From JAIVJZ01 sp036386515 (GTDB lineage: Bacteria; Acidobacteriota; Blastocatellia; Pyrinomonadales; Pyrinomonadaceae), in assembly GCA_036386515.1 (NCBI GenBank), contig DASVVO010000024.1:11000-74999 (forward strand): a stretch of DNA of 64,000 nucleotides, written 5' to 3'. Under the pieces are notes generated by a model. The model was not told the origin of the DNA and made no database searches. It was given only the letters and a program-made list of their open reading frames with translations. Of this stretch, positions 1 through 8,619 are shown in pieces. A program made the translations under genes and the position numbers. The first letter of the stretch is position 1. Every line of letters begins with the position of its first letter.

Positions 1-1
1 C

Positions 2-103
2 CAGACAAAGAGGGAGTTACAGAAGGGCGAGTTGAATCAATACCAGCTTTGGCCGATGCCGTCAGACCAGAATTACGCCGACCTGAAAGATATAGATGAG
101 TAG
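2..103 (+). CDS. C-terminal fragment of an unidentified protein
   Basis: An open frame enters from the left edge and ends at a TAG at 101-103, leaving 33 residues that finish with LWPMPSDQNYADLKDIDE. The composition looks like real protein, and a strong intrinsic terminator lies about 90 bases downstream, as expected after the last gene of a transcript. The LWPxP pattern is faintly reminiscent of the C-terminus of SusD/RagB-like proteins, but one short motif cannot assign a family. The gene is truncated by the window. Confidence 0.5.
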   Translation, partial: QTKRELQKGELNQYQLWPMPSDQNYADLKDIDE

Positions 104-190
104 ACCGTCTTAGGCTCGCGGCGCGCATAACAAAGGCATGCACCCGGATTAGGGCATCCGTCTCAAGTCATCAATAGAAATACCCGGTGA

Positions 191-217
191 CGGGCGATCT
201 GAGGATCGCCCGTTTTT
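191..217 (+). terminator. Intrinsic terminator
   Basis: A perfect 9-bp stem (cgggcgatc / gatcgcccg) with a 4-base loop tgag is followed at once by TTTTT. It is a textbook rho-independent terminator for the clipped gene upstream. The stretch 218-447 after it holds no gene that I can support. Confidence 0.9.
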
Positions 218-447
218 GCCTGGCGTGGCGAGGGGATGGGAGGTCTGAGTTCTGTGGGATTTGTAAGGCGAATTTACCGGCGCGCGCCCCGTTAATATAG
301 TTTGACAGGATTAGCCAATCGTGCGACCCTACGCCGCAGGTTTTTCCAGTTTTTATTTGGCTGCTGCTCTCCGCAGTATCCGCGTAGATCGATTCCGATC
401 GCCACCGATTGCCTCACTTCCGGCTACCAGCTATTTGGAGATTTCCA

Positions 448-3400
448 ATGCTTTCTTTTCCTCAGCGGGGCGGCGCCGTGGTCGCCGTCAATCCTGAATC
501 CCTGCGCTCGACGAAGAAACTTTCGGTTGCACGCATGTGGCCGCGTCTCCTGGTCTTCATCTGTCTGCTCGAAGTTCTCGCCGGCGCGGCTGACGTGGTG
601 GGGCAGTGTGCCGCCGTGCGTTTCAAGGGAGCCGCGCGTGTGGCCGCCGGGGTCGCGCCGGCCGCGCTCGTCGCGCGTGACTTCAACGGAGACGCGCATC
701 CCGATCTGGCGGTTGCGAACAACGGGTCGAATAACGTCTCCGTCCTGCTCGGCAACGGCGCGGGCACGTTCGCCCCCCCGACAAATTACACGGTCGGCTC
801 GCGCCCCCACTCGATTTCCGCCGGAGACTTTAACGGCGACGGCAAGGCCGACCTCGTCACCGCGAATTACGACTCGGCCAACGTCTCCGTCCTGCTCGGC
901 ACGGGCGCGGGCACGTTCGGCGGCGCGAGCAATTACGCCACGTTTCAAGACCCTCAGGGGTTGGTCGCCGGTGATTTCAATGGCGATGGGCTGTCGGACA
1001 TCGCGTTGGGAAGCGTGCGCCGAATTCCGGGTGGTAGCAACTCGGTCGTGATCTTGTTGAGCAACGGCGCGGGCGGGTTCAACGCCGCCGCGCTCTTCAA
1101 CGCGGGCGGGGCTATCTACGACATCATCACCGGAAAGTTTAACGGCGACAACGCGCTCGACCTGGCTCTGCGCATGGAGAATCAAACCGCCGTGTTCACG
1201 GGAAACGGGTCGGGCGGATTCAATGCCGCCAGCCCTCTGCCGGTCGGTTTCGGCGTGCGGGCGACCGGCGATTTCAACGGCGACGGAAAGCCTGATCTCG
1301 TCGGGGCGCATGACTACAACGACGGCATCTGGGTTGCGCTCGGCGACGGCGCGGGCAATTTTTCCGCGCCGTCGGTTTTCCCCGGCCGTGCCTACCAGGG
1401 GATCGTCGTCGGCGATTTCAACGGCGACGGAAAGAGCGACATCGCCGCGCTGGATGGAAACGCCAGCGTCTCGATACTGCACGGCGACGGCACAGGCCAA
1501 CTCGGCCCTGAAACCCTCTACGGACTCGACACAGGGGAGTCCAGCATCGCCTCCGCGGATTTCAACGCCGACGGCAAACCCGACCTCGCCATCGCCAACC
1601 GCAGTAACAACGCCATCGCGATGCTCTACGCCACGACCGGCGGAGAATTTGCGGGCGTGTTCAATATCAGGTCAGGCTCCAGACCCCACGATCTCGTCCG
1701 CGCCGATTTCAATCGCGACGGGAACGACGACCTCGCCGTCATCAATGCCGAGTCGGCCGTGTTGGAGGGATTCGGCGCGTCGAGCGTGTCGGTCTTTCTG
1801 GGCGACGGCGCGGGGCGCATGTCGGCCGCCCCGGCGATTCAATTTCAGGACGGCATGTCTCTCACCTCGATCGTCACGGCCGATTTCAACAACGACGGTA
1901 AGCCCGATCTGGCTGTCTCCATGAACGACAACTCTACGACAGACCGGGTCAGCGTGATGCTGGGCAACGGCGACGGCGCATTCGCCGCACCGACCCACGT
2001 CGCGCTCGGCGCTTACGGGAGCATCGCGATCAACCTCGAAATTGCGGACATCAACCGGGACGGCCTGACGGACATCGTCGTCGCGTTTATGAATTCGGGT
2101 AATTTCGCGACGCTGTTGAGCACGGGCAACGGCGCCTTCACTATCGCCGCCGGCTCCAAGGTGACGGGAAGCAGCTTCTACGAAGACTTCTCCATCGCCG
2201 ACTTCAATCAGGATGGCAATCCCGATCTCGTCTACGTTCGCAATTACGAAAAATTTCTGACCGTTCTGTTCGGCAACGGCACCGGATACTTCAACACACG
2301 CGTCGATCACCCTCTGCCGAACGACATCCAGCGCAGCGTGATCGCACAAGACTTCAACCGCGACGGCAAGGCCGACGTGGCCTTCATCTCCAACAACGGC
2401 TCCATCACCGGTGATCTCGTCACCATCAGGCTCGGCGACGGCGCGGGCAACTTTGGCGACGCGGCCGAATACGAGGTCGGAAACTATTCGCCGGACATGA
2501 GCGCGGCGGATTTCAACGGCGACAGTGTGATCGATCTCGTGGTCACGGGCGCGATCTATGGAGACGTGAATATCTTGATCGGCGATGGCGCGGGCGGCTT
2601 CTCTCTCTCCCCGCCCTTGCGGCTCGGAGGCTATCCGGGTTCGACCGTGGGCGGTGATTTTAACCGCGACGGTAAAACCGACCTGGCCGTTTCGCTCACC
2701 GGCGCAGACAGCGTCGCGCTTTTCCTGAACGATTCCATCGCGCCCCTTCCCTGCCTGTCCATCGACGACGTGGCCGTCACGGAGGGCGACACGGGGCAGA
2801 GCAATGCGGCCTTTAAGGTCGTCCTGTCCGAAGCCTCCACGCAGACGGTGCGCGTCAACTTCCGCGTCGCGCCGCGCCCCATTTTCATTCCGCAAGAGAT
2901 GAAATTCCATGCGCCGTCGGCGGGCGCGGATTACTTTTCTCCCACCGGCGTGCTCACCTTCCTGCCGGGCACGACGACGCAAACGATCAACGTGCCCGTC
3001 TACGGCGACACGAGCGACGAATACGACGAAGCGTTCGCAGTCTTCCTCTCGACGCCCGCAAACGCCGCCATCCAGGAAGGGGTCGGCATCGGCACGATCC
3101 TCGATAACGACGCGCCTCCCACCGTCTTCCTTAGCGATGTCTCGATCACGGAAGGCAACACAGCCGCCACTCCGAAGACGTTCGGGTTCCACGTCTCGCT
3201 CTCGTCGGCCAGCGCGAAGACCATCGCCGTGCCCTACCAGACCGCTCCGGGCACGGCCACGGCCGCGAGCGATTATCAACACGCCGCCGGCTCGCTCAAA
3301 ATCTCTCCGGGCTTCGCCGGGCAGACCATCAACATCGGCATCATCGGCGACGCGGTCTACGAACCGGACGAAACTTTCTTCCTCAACTTCGACGCTTCGC

Positions 3401-5892
3401 CCAACGTGACCCTCATCGACCCGCAGGCACAGATCACGATCCTCAACGACGATCCGCAGCACACGCTCTCCGTCCTCCCGGCAAACGTGGACGAGGGCGA
3501 TGCGGGGACGAGCGAGGCCGCCGTGCAAGTGGTCTTGTCGGCCGCTTCAACTCAGCCGGTCACCGTCAACTACGCGACGACGAACGGGACGGCCACCGCG
3601 GGCAGCGATTACGTCGCCGCCTCCGGTTCGCTCACCTTCAACCCCGGCGAGTTGAGCCAAACCGTGAAAGTGCCCGTCAACGGCGACACGCTCGACGAGA
3701 TCGACGAAACGTTCGGCCTCACGTTGAGCGGCGCGACGAACGCCTCGATCGGCACGGCGCAATCCGTCGTGACGATCCGCGATAACGACGGCCCCACCAT
3801 CTCGCTCGACGACATCAGCGTGCTCGAAGGCGATTTCGGATTCCGGGAAGCCACCTTCACCGTCACCCTCTCCGCCGCCAGCCCGCAATTCGTCAGCGTG
3901 GGTTATGAGACCGGCCTCAGCGGCTCGGCCACGAGCGGCGACGACTATCGCCCGCTGTCCCCCGCCAGTCGCATCTCCATCCCCCCCGGCGAGCGTTCGG
4001 CGAAGTTCCACGTGCAAATTATCGGCGATGTCGGCCTCGAACCCGACGAGACTTTCGCCGTCAATCTCCACTTGCCCGTCGGCGGGACGATCGCCGACGG
4101 TTCCGGCGTCGGCACCATCCTCAACGACGACACGCCCGGCACCTTGCAGTTCAGCGCGCCCTCCTACAGCGTCAACGAAAACTCCGGCTTCGCCACCTTC
4201 AACGTCAACCGCGTGGGAGGAAGCAGCGGCACCGTCTCCGTCGTCTTCGCCGCCGAGAGCGGCACGGCCACGGCGGGCGCGGACTTCCAGGGAGTCTCCT
4301 ATGCCGTCACCTTCCTGCACGGCGAGACGACCAAGACGGGACTCCTCGTCCCCGTCACGGACGACGCGCTCGACGAAGAAGCGGAGACCGTCAATCTCAG
4401 CCTGAAGAGTCCGACGAACGGCGCGCTCTTAGGCAGCCCCGCGACGGCCGTGTTGACCATTCAGGATGACGATTCCACGTGCGTCGAATCGATCAGTCCT
4501 GCGAGCCGGACTTCGCCGGCGGAGGGCGAGACGACGACCGTGAACGTGACGGCGCAGAGCGGATGCGCCTGGACGGCCGTGAGTACCAGCAACTTCATCA
4601 GCGTTACTTCCGGCGCGAGCGGCGCGGGCAACGGCGTGGTGACGCTCAACGTCTTGTCCAACGGTTCGGGCGTGCCGCGCACCGGCTCCGTCATCATCGG
4701 CGGACAGACGTTGACGATCACGCAGCCTGAGACGACGCCCGCCGTCCCGACCTTACAATTCGGCGCGGCGAGTTATACGACGGGCGAAGGGGTGGGTCTG
4801 TTGACGGTGCCGGTGACGCGCACGGGCGGCAGTCTCAACAACGCGACGGTTGACTACCGGACGCTCGATACGGACGCCTTCACGGTCTCTTGCGCGGACA
4901 CGACGAACAACAACGCCGGGGCTTTCGCGCGCTGCGACTTCGCCACCTCGGTCGGTCGCCTCGGCTTCGCGCCGGGCGAGACGCAGAAGACGATCAGCAT
5001 TCCCATCATCAACGACGGGCACGACGAGGCTGCGGAGACTTTCCAAATCGTCCTGTCGAACCCGACGGGCGTCGCTCTCTTAGGCGCGCCCGCCACGACG
5101 ACCGTCACCATTCAGGACGACGACCCGGCGGACGCGCCGAACCCCGTCTTCACGACGCCCTTCTTCGTCCGCCAGCATTACCTCGATTTCCTCTCGCGCG
5201 AACCGGAGGCGGGCGAACCGTGGTCGGCCATCCTGAACAATTGCGCGAACCCGTCCAATCTCGACCCGGCCAGCCCGTCGGCCACGTGCGATCGCCTCAT
5301 CGTCTCGCAGTCGTTTTTCGGCTCGCCGGAGTTTCAGTTGAAGGGCTTCTACGTTTTCCGCCTCTACAAACTGGCCTTCGACCGTCTGCCGGAATACTCC
5401 GAGATCGTCTCGGACATGAGTTTCGTGGCGGGCGCGACGCAGGCGGAGGTCTATGCCCGCAAGGCGCAACTGGCGAGCGCGTTCGCGGCGCGGCAGGAGT
5501 TCGCCAACGCCTACGGCGGCCTGTCCAACGCCGGGTTTGTGGAGACGCTGTTGGGGCGGTACGGCCTCACCCGCATCAACACCCCCGACCCGCAGCAACC
5601 CGACGGCACGATCAAGATGATCTTGACGCAGGGAGACTTGATCACACGGCTCAATGCCGACGCTTTGACGCGCGGGCAGGTGTTGCGCGCCGTGGCGGAC
5701 TCGGACGAGGCCGGGACGCGGGAGTTTGATAATGCGTTCGTGGCGATGCAGTACTACGGCTACCTGCGGCGCAAGCCGGAAGCGGCGGGCTACGAGGCGT
5801 GGCTCGCCGTGCTGCGGCGCGGCGACATCCGCACCATGGTGAACGGCTTTATGAACTCCGCCGAGTATAAACTCCGCTTCGGTCGCCAGTAA
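448..5892 (+). CDS. Giant secreted FG-GAP / Calx-beta / DUF4214 protein
   Basis: This 1814-residue protein is probably exported to the cell surface. The ATG at 448 is preferred because GGAG lies 7 bases upstream; an upstream TTG lacks this. A hydrophobic export segment follows MWPRLL (residues ~30-52). Residues ~60-760 carry about a dozen FG-GAP/VCBS repeats with the calcium-loop pattern DFNGDGKxD. Calx-beta domains (…EGD…GTATAGxDY…DD) begin near residues 768, 892, 1006, 1118, 1233 and 1435. A BACON-like module (GCAWTAVS…GSVIIGGQTLTITQ) lies at ~1344-1430. A DUF4214 domain (FFVRQHYLDFLSREPE) fills ~1570-1800. Such proteins are usually calcium-stabilised adhesins or S-layer-associated proteins. 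The role here is inferred, and the domain calls are strong. Confidence 0.9.
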   Translation: MLSFPQRGGAVVAVNPESLRSTKKLSVARMWPRLLVFICLLEVLAGAADVVGQCAAVRFKGAARVAAGVAPAALVARDFNGDAHPDLAVANNGSNNVSVLLGNGAGTFAPPTNYTVGSRPHSISAGDFNGDGKADLVTANYDSANVSVLLGTGAGTFGGASNYATFQDPQGLVAGDFNGDGLSDIALGSVRRIPGGSNSVVILLSNGAGGFNAAALFNAGGAIYDIITGKFNGDNALDLALRMENQTAVFTGNGSGGFNAASPLPVGFGVRATGDFNGDGKPDLVGAHDYNDGIWVALGDGAGNFSAPSVFPGRAYQGIVVGDFNGDGKSDIAALDGNASVSILHGDGTGQLGPETLYGLDTGESSIASADFNADGKPDLAIANRSNNAIAMLYATTGGEFAGVFNIRSGSRPHDLVRADFNRDGNDDLAVINAESAVLEGFGASSVSVFLGDGAGRMSAAPAIQFQDGMSLTSIVTADFNNDGKPDLAVSMNDNSTTDRVSVMLGNGDGAFAAPTHVALGAYGSIAINLEIADINRDGLTDIVVAFMNSGNFATLLSTGNGAFTIAAGSKVTGSSFYEDFSIADFNQDGNPDLVYVRNYEKFLTVLFGNGTGYFNTRVDHPLPNDIQRSVIAQDFNRDGKADVAFISNNGSITGDLVTIRLGDGAGNFGDAAEYEVGNYSPDMSAADFNGDSVIDLVVTGAIYGDVNILIGDGAGGFSLSPPLRLGGYPGSTVGGDFNRDGKTDLAVSLTGADSVALFLNDSIAPLPCLSIDDVAVTEGDTGQSNAAFKVVLSEASTQTVRVNFRVAPRPIFIPQEMKFHAPSAGADYFSPTGVLTFLPGTTTQTINVPVYGDTSDEYDEAFAVFLSTPANAAIQEGVGIGTILDNDAPPTVFLSDVSITEGNTAATPKTFGFHVSLSSASAKTIAVPYQTAPGTATAASDYQHAAGSLKISPGFAGQTINIGIIGDAVYEPDETFFLNFDASPNVTLIDPQAQITILNDDPQHTLSVLPANVDEGDAGTSEAAVQVVLSAASTQPVTVNYATTNGTATAGSDYVAASGSLTFNPGELSQTVKVPVNGDTLDEIDETFGLTLSGATNASIGTAQSVVTIRDNDGPTISLDDISVLEGDFGFREATFTVTLSAASPQFVSVGYETGLSGSATSGDDYRPLSPASRISIPPGERSAKFHVQIIGDVGLEPDETFAVNLHLPVGGTIADGSGVGTILNDDTPGTLQFSAPSYSVNENSGFATFNVNRVGGSSGTVSVVFAAESGTATAGADFQGVSYAVTFLHGETTKTGLLVPVTDDALDEEAETVNLSLKSPTNGALLGSPATAVLTIQDDDSTCVESISPASRTSPAEGETTTVNVTAQSGCAWTAVSTSNFISVTSGASGAGNGVVTLNVLSNGSGVPRTGSVIIGGQTLTITQPETTPAVPTLQFGAASYTTGEGVGLLTVPVTRTGGSLNNATVDYRTLDTDAFTVSCADTTNNNAGAFARCDFATSVGRLGFAPGETQKTISIPIINDGHDEAAETFQIVLSNPTGVALLGAPATTTVTIQDDDPADAPNPVFTTPFFVRQHYLDFLSREPEAGEPWSAILNNCANPSNLDPASPSATCDRLIVSQSFFGSPEFQLKGFYVFRLYKLAFDRLPEYSEIVSDMSFVAGATQAEVYARKAQLASAFAARQEFANAYGGLSNAGFVETLLGRYGLTRINTPDPQQPDGTIKMILTQGDLITRLNADALTRGQVLRAVADSDEAGTREFDNAFVAMQYYGYLRRKPEAAGYEAWLAVLRRGDIRTMVNGFMNSAEYKLRFGRQ

Positions 5893-6148
5893 CAACAAGC
5901 GGGAGACAGCCGGAGCGGGAAGTCTATCGCGGGTTAAGTCGTCGCCGCTTGCGATGTCGGCTGTCGGTTGGAGAAGCTGCCCGCGGTCGGAGTGACACGT
6001 GATTGATTAGGGCAATAATCTGGTTGAATGGCCTTGAGTCAGGCTCCGGTTTAAAAACGGGCAGCGACATCAGGTAGCGCATGATAAACAGTCTCCTTTA
6101 TGCCGTCCGCCGTGTTTTACACGCGGCTGAAACTAAAGGAGAGTCTTG
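5893..6148. other. Intergenic stretch with a dyad
   Basis: No gene can be supported here. A dyad (gacagccg at 5905-5912 and cggctgtc at 5958-5965) brackets further GC-rich complementary sequence just after the giant surface-protein gene. It may fold as a transcript end, but there is no T-run. Confidence 0.3.
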
Positions 6149-6223
6149 ATGTCCGAAGAAATCAACTCGCACAGAAGCGCCCGCCCGACCATCTTCCTCG
6201 TCGAAGAAGACGACGCGATTTAG
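6149..6223 (+). pseudogene. Response-regulator receiver N-terminus, truncated
   Basis: An ATG with a good SD (aaaggag, 8 bases away) opens a frame that reads as the first strand of a two-component receiver domain (RPTIFLVEEDDAI, with the acidic pair that binds magnesium) and stops at TAG after 24 residues. Receiver domains are about 120 residues, and the phosphoacceptor Asp and the rest are missing. I see no continuation in other frames before the next gene, so it looks like a gene start left by a deletion. It may still be translated as a short peptide. Confidence 0.55.
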
Positions 6224-6280
6224 CTTGCCGGGTAAACGCCTACTACCCGCCACCGCCGATGATGAGGAGACACCTATATT

Positions 6281-6463
6281 ATGCTCTTGATTAGCATCGC
6301 ATTGTTTATTGCCTTCGGCGTGATTGGCTGGCTGGCGACGCGCATCTACAAAACGCAAATGGAAAAGCGTCTGGGCAGGAAAATAGAGGGGGAGCATGAA
6401 TTAACGTCCATCGCCTCCTGGATGGAAGCAGCCAAAGAAGAAAAGCCGCATGATGGAAGATAA
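6281..6463 (+). CDS. Small single-pass membrane protein
   Basis: Sixty residues: an N-terminal hydrophobic helix (LLISIALFIAFGVIGWLA, ~2-19) followed by a charged cytoplasmic tail (KTQMEKRLGRKIEGEHE). GAGGAG lies ~11 bases before the ATG. It sits directly after the response-regulator remnant and may once have shared its transcript. I do not recognise a family. The hydrophobic-then-charged pattern resembles many small membrane proteins, so no function is assigned. Confidence 0.5.
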   Translation: MLLISIALFIAFGVIGWLATRIYKTQMEKRLGRKIEGEHELTSIASWMEAAKEEKPHDGR

Positions 6464-6630
6464 AGGGCAACGAAGCGCATAGCCTCTTCACCCCGGCTAC
6501 AGGCCGCTCCATTTTGGTTTTTGGGAGTTGAAGCCCCGGGAAAAACGTGAGCTTTTGACAGCGGTTCAGGCGTGCGCGTCTAAGGAATATCTCGATAAAA
6601 GAACCTCGTCCTGCTAAAAAAACATTCACA

Positions 6631-7953
6631 TTATTTTCGCTTCCGCGCCCGGCTCTCCTTCTTCCCGGCAACTTTCTTCGTCGCCTTCCGTTCATCCGCC
6701 CGAACGCTTTTCTTCACCGCCGCTTCAACAGGTTTCGACTCTTTCCGCACAGTGCCGCCCGTGGCCTCGCCGAGCGATTCCCGGATCAACTCTTCGCCGG
6801 GACGCTTCCCGTCAACGAACGCGAAAACGTGGAAGTGATCGCGATTTTCTCTGAGCGCCTCGATGCGGCCTTCGTCCCGCATGCGGGCGAGGTCTGCCAT
6901 CACGTGCGCCTGTTCATCGGCCGTCATGTAACGGTAGAAGATGTCGAAGGCCAACCCGGTCGAATGCGGGGGCGTCTGGATGCGTGTGGCGTTTGCATTG
7001 ACCTTGCTCAGTTGACGCTGGTATTCGTCAGGACGAATGAGCGAAGTGATGGGCAGCGGGCGGTCGAATTTCTGCCGGTACGAGCGGGCGATTTCCTCCA
7101 GGACGCCGACCGCTTCGGGGCGCAGGTGGCTGAGCAGACGCACCTTCAACTCCCGGCGCGCCGACGAATCGGCCAGATCGTAGGCGACGCCCGACAAATC
7201 AGACGCCACCCCGGCGAGCAACTCGTGCTCGGCGATGAGTTCCTGCCGACGCTTGCCGTCGCCCGCATAATAGGCTTCCAACAATTCCCGACGCTCATGA
7301 ACAACTTTGAGTTCCTTCGCCTGAGAGGAAAGCTGCGATTGGAGGCGCGCGCGCGGCGCGCGCTCTCCCTTGCCGAGAGAGTTCAACTGTTCCTTGAGCG
7401 CGGAGATTTCCTCGTCGATAACCCGCAAAGACTCGTTCAGGCGCGCGGCTTCCGGCTCGATTTCGGCCTCGCCCAGCAGGGGAATCCTTTTACCGCTCGC
7501 TTTGTCGTAGTGTGTGAAAGCGTCTTTGCCCGCGAGCGCCCCCACCCCGTACAGGACGTGGTTTTCCCCGACGCTCGCCACCTCGACCATCTTTCCGCCG
7601 CGAATCAGGTCGGCGAGTTCGGCGAAGTCGTGCGGCGTCGCCACGTGGTGCTCTTTCCACTCCGCCACCTGTATGGCGAGAAAGCGGCGCGAGTCGCTGT
7701 AATGACGAAGCTGACCGGGAACTTCAATCTTCGCCTGCCGCCCCGTCTGCTCGCCCCTGTCCTCGACCACTTTCATCGCGGCGAGTTGCCACGGGCTGAT
7801 CTCGGCGGCGGCCGCCGTCCCGTGGTCTGACGCGTATGGTGAGCCATCGTTCCGGCCTGCCCGTCTCTTCCCCGGCAGCAGCGACAACATCGCCATGCCG
7901 AGAGCCAATATAAGAACCACCGGAGCGACACGTCTCCACAGACTTTGATTCAT
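6631..7953 (-). CDS. Secreted M15-fold (DD-peptidase-like) protein, DUF5715-like
   Basis: A 440-residue protein with an N-terminal membrane/signal segment (residues 7-27), a helical middle (~165-225) and a C-terminal domain of the Hedgehog/DD-peptidase (M15) fold. The zinc-site motifs are visible: H330-S-T-G-L-A-F-D337 and D372-H-F-H375, with S304-L-I-R307 upstream as in VanY/DUF882-type enzymes. The expected role is cleavage of peptidoglycan peptides in the periplasm. The C-terminus is Lys/Arg-rich (KKVAGKKESRARKRK). AAGGA lies ~11 bases upstream of the ATG. The active-site pattern is clear, while the substrate is inferred from the family. Confidence 0.75.
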   Translation of the reverse strand: MNQSLWRRVAPVVLILALGMAMLSLLPGKRRAGRNDGSPYASDHGTAAAAEISPWQLAAMKVVEDRGEQTGRQAKIEVPGQLRHYSDSRRFLAIQVAEWKEHHVATPHDFAELADLIRGGKMVEVASVGENHVLYGVGALAGKDAFTHYDKASGKRIPLLGEAEIEPEAARLNESLRVIDEEISALKEQLNSLGKGERAPRARLQSQLSSQAKELKVVHERRELLEAYYAGDGKRRQELIAEHELLAGVASDLSGVAYDLADSSARRELKVRLLSHLRPEAVGVLEEIARSYRQKFDRPLPITSLIRPDEYQRQLSKVNANATRIQTPPHSTGLAFDIFYRYMTADEQAHVMADLARMRDEGRIEALRENRDHFHVFAFVDGKRPGEELIRESLGEATGGTVRKESKPVEAAVKKSVRADERKATKKVAGKKESRARKRK

Positions 7954-8619
7954 GCGTTAATGATTCCTTGAATAAAAAGGCGTGTCACGACGAAGCACTG
8001 GGATTATTTCACCGGCTGCGTCATCGTCAGGTTGGGAGAACTTTTTTGATGTGATTTCAGGGTCAAACGTTGCGGGTCAATTTGCTTAATTCGCGCCTCC
8101 GCCGCCGGGTCGCGAAGGCGATGCAAGGCTCCGCAAACTTCGATAAATTTTTGACCGCCCTCGCCGCCATGGTTCGTGATCACGAGACGCCGGGGAGATT
8201 CTTTCGCCGCCTCAAAAAGCCGCCTCGAAAAGCCGCCTGGCCGGGGCAAAATCTTTGCGACACAGGCATAAAATTCATGCGTCAGTAGCGTTCGGCCGCG
8301 CCTTGCGGGCATTTCGGCGGGCTGACTCAAGTGTTGAAATAGTTGGAGTTTTTTTCGAGACCTCGCGGCGTCGCCGTTGAGGAATGGAGATTGCCGGAGG
8401 GTGTCTGATATAGTGCTTCGCACAACAGGTCGCTTTGGCGGGCGTTGGCCGGAAAGGCTCGCGGGCGTGGGAAGAATCGTTATATCTGTGTTGTAATGTT
8501 CGTTTTCGCGGCGACCGGAGCCACATCACGCGCATCAGAGATGTACATCGTCTGCGCGAGAGGCCGAGCGCATCGCACCGACGAAAATCCAAACAGGGTA
8601 TTTTTTCAAGACTGTTCCG
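7954..8619. other. 666-bp region between divergent genes
   Basis: This separates the M15-like gene (minus) from ppk1 (plus) and must hold both promoters. No convincing -35/-10 pair was found. One weak minus-strand reading frame (8004-8312) is listed separately, and nothing else is supportable. Confidence 0.4.
8004..8312 (-). CDS. Doubtful small hypothetical protein
   Basis: A 102-residue frame from an ATG at 8312 (MPARRGRTLL…). The segment RRLVITNHGGEGGQKFIEVC has ordinary protein-like composition, and the third codon positions are moderately GC-rich. There is no SD, no recognisable domain, and a longer GTG start at 8423 is equally weak. It could be a decayed gene or chance. Treat as tentative. 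Confidence 0.22.
   Translation of the reverse strand: MPARRGRTLLTHEFYACVAKILPRPGGFSRRLFEAAKESPRRLVITNHGGEGGQKFIEVCGALHRLRDPAAEARIKQIDPQRLTLKSHQKSSPNLTMTQPVK

Noticed and set aside
1672..3528. Long minus-strand frame (618 codons) opposite the FG-GAP protein
   Set aside because: Mirror of the repetitive high-GC gene; composition is Arg/Val/Asp-rich without domains, while the plus frame has clear FG-GAP and Calx-beta motifs.
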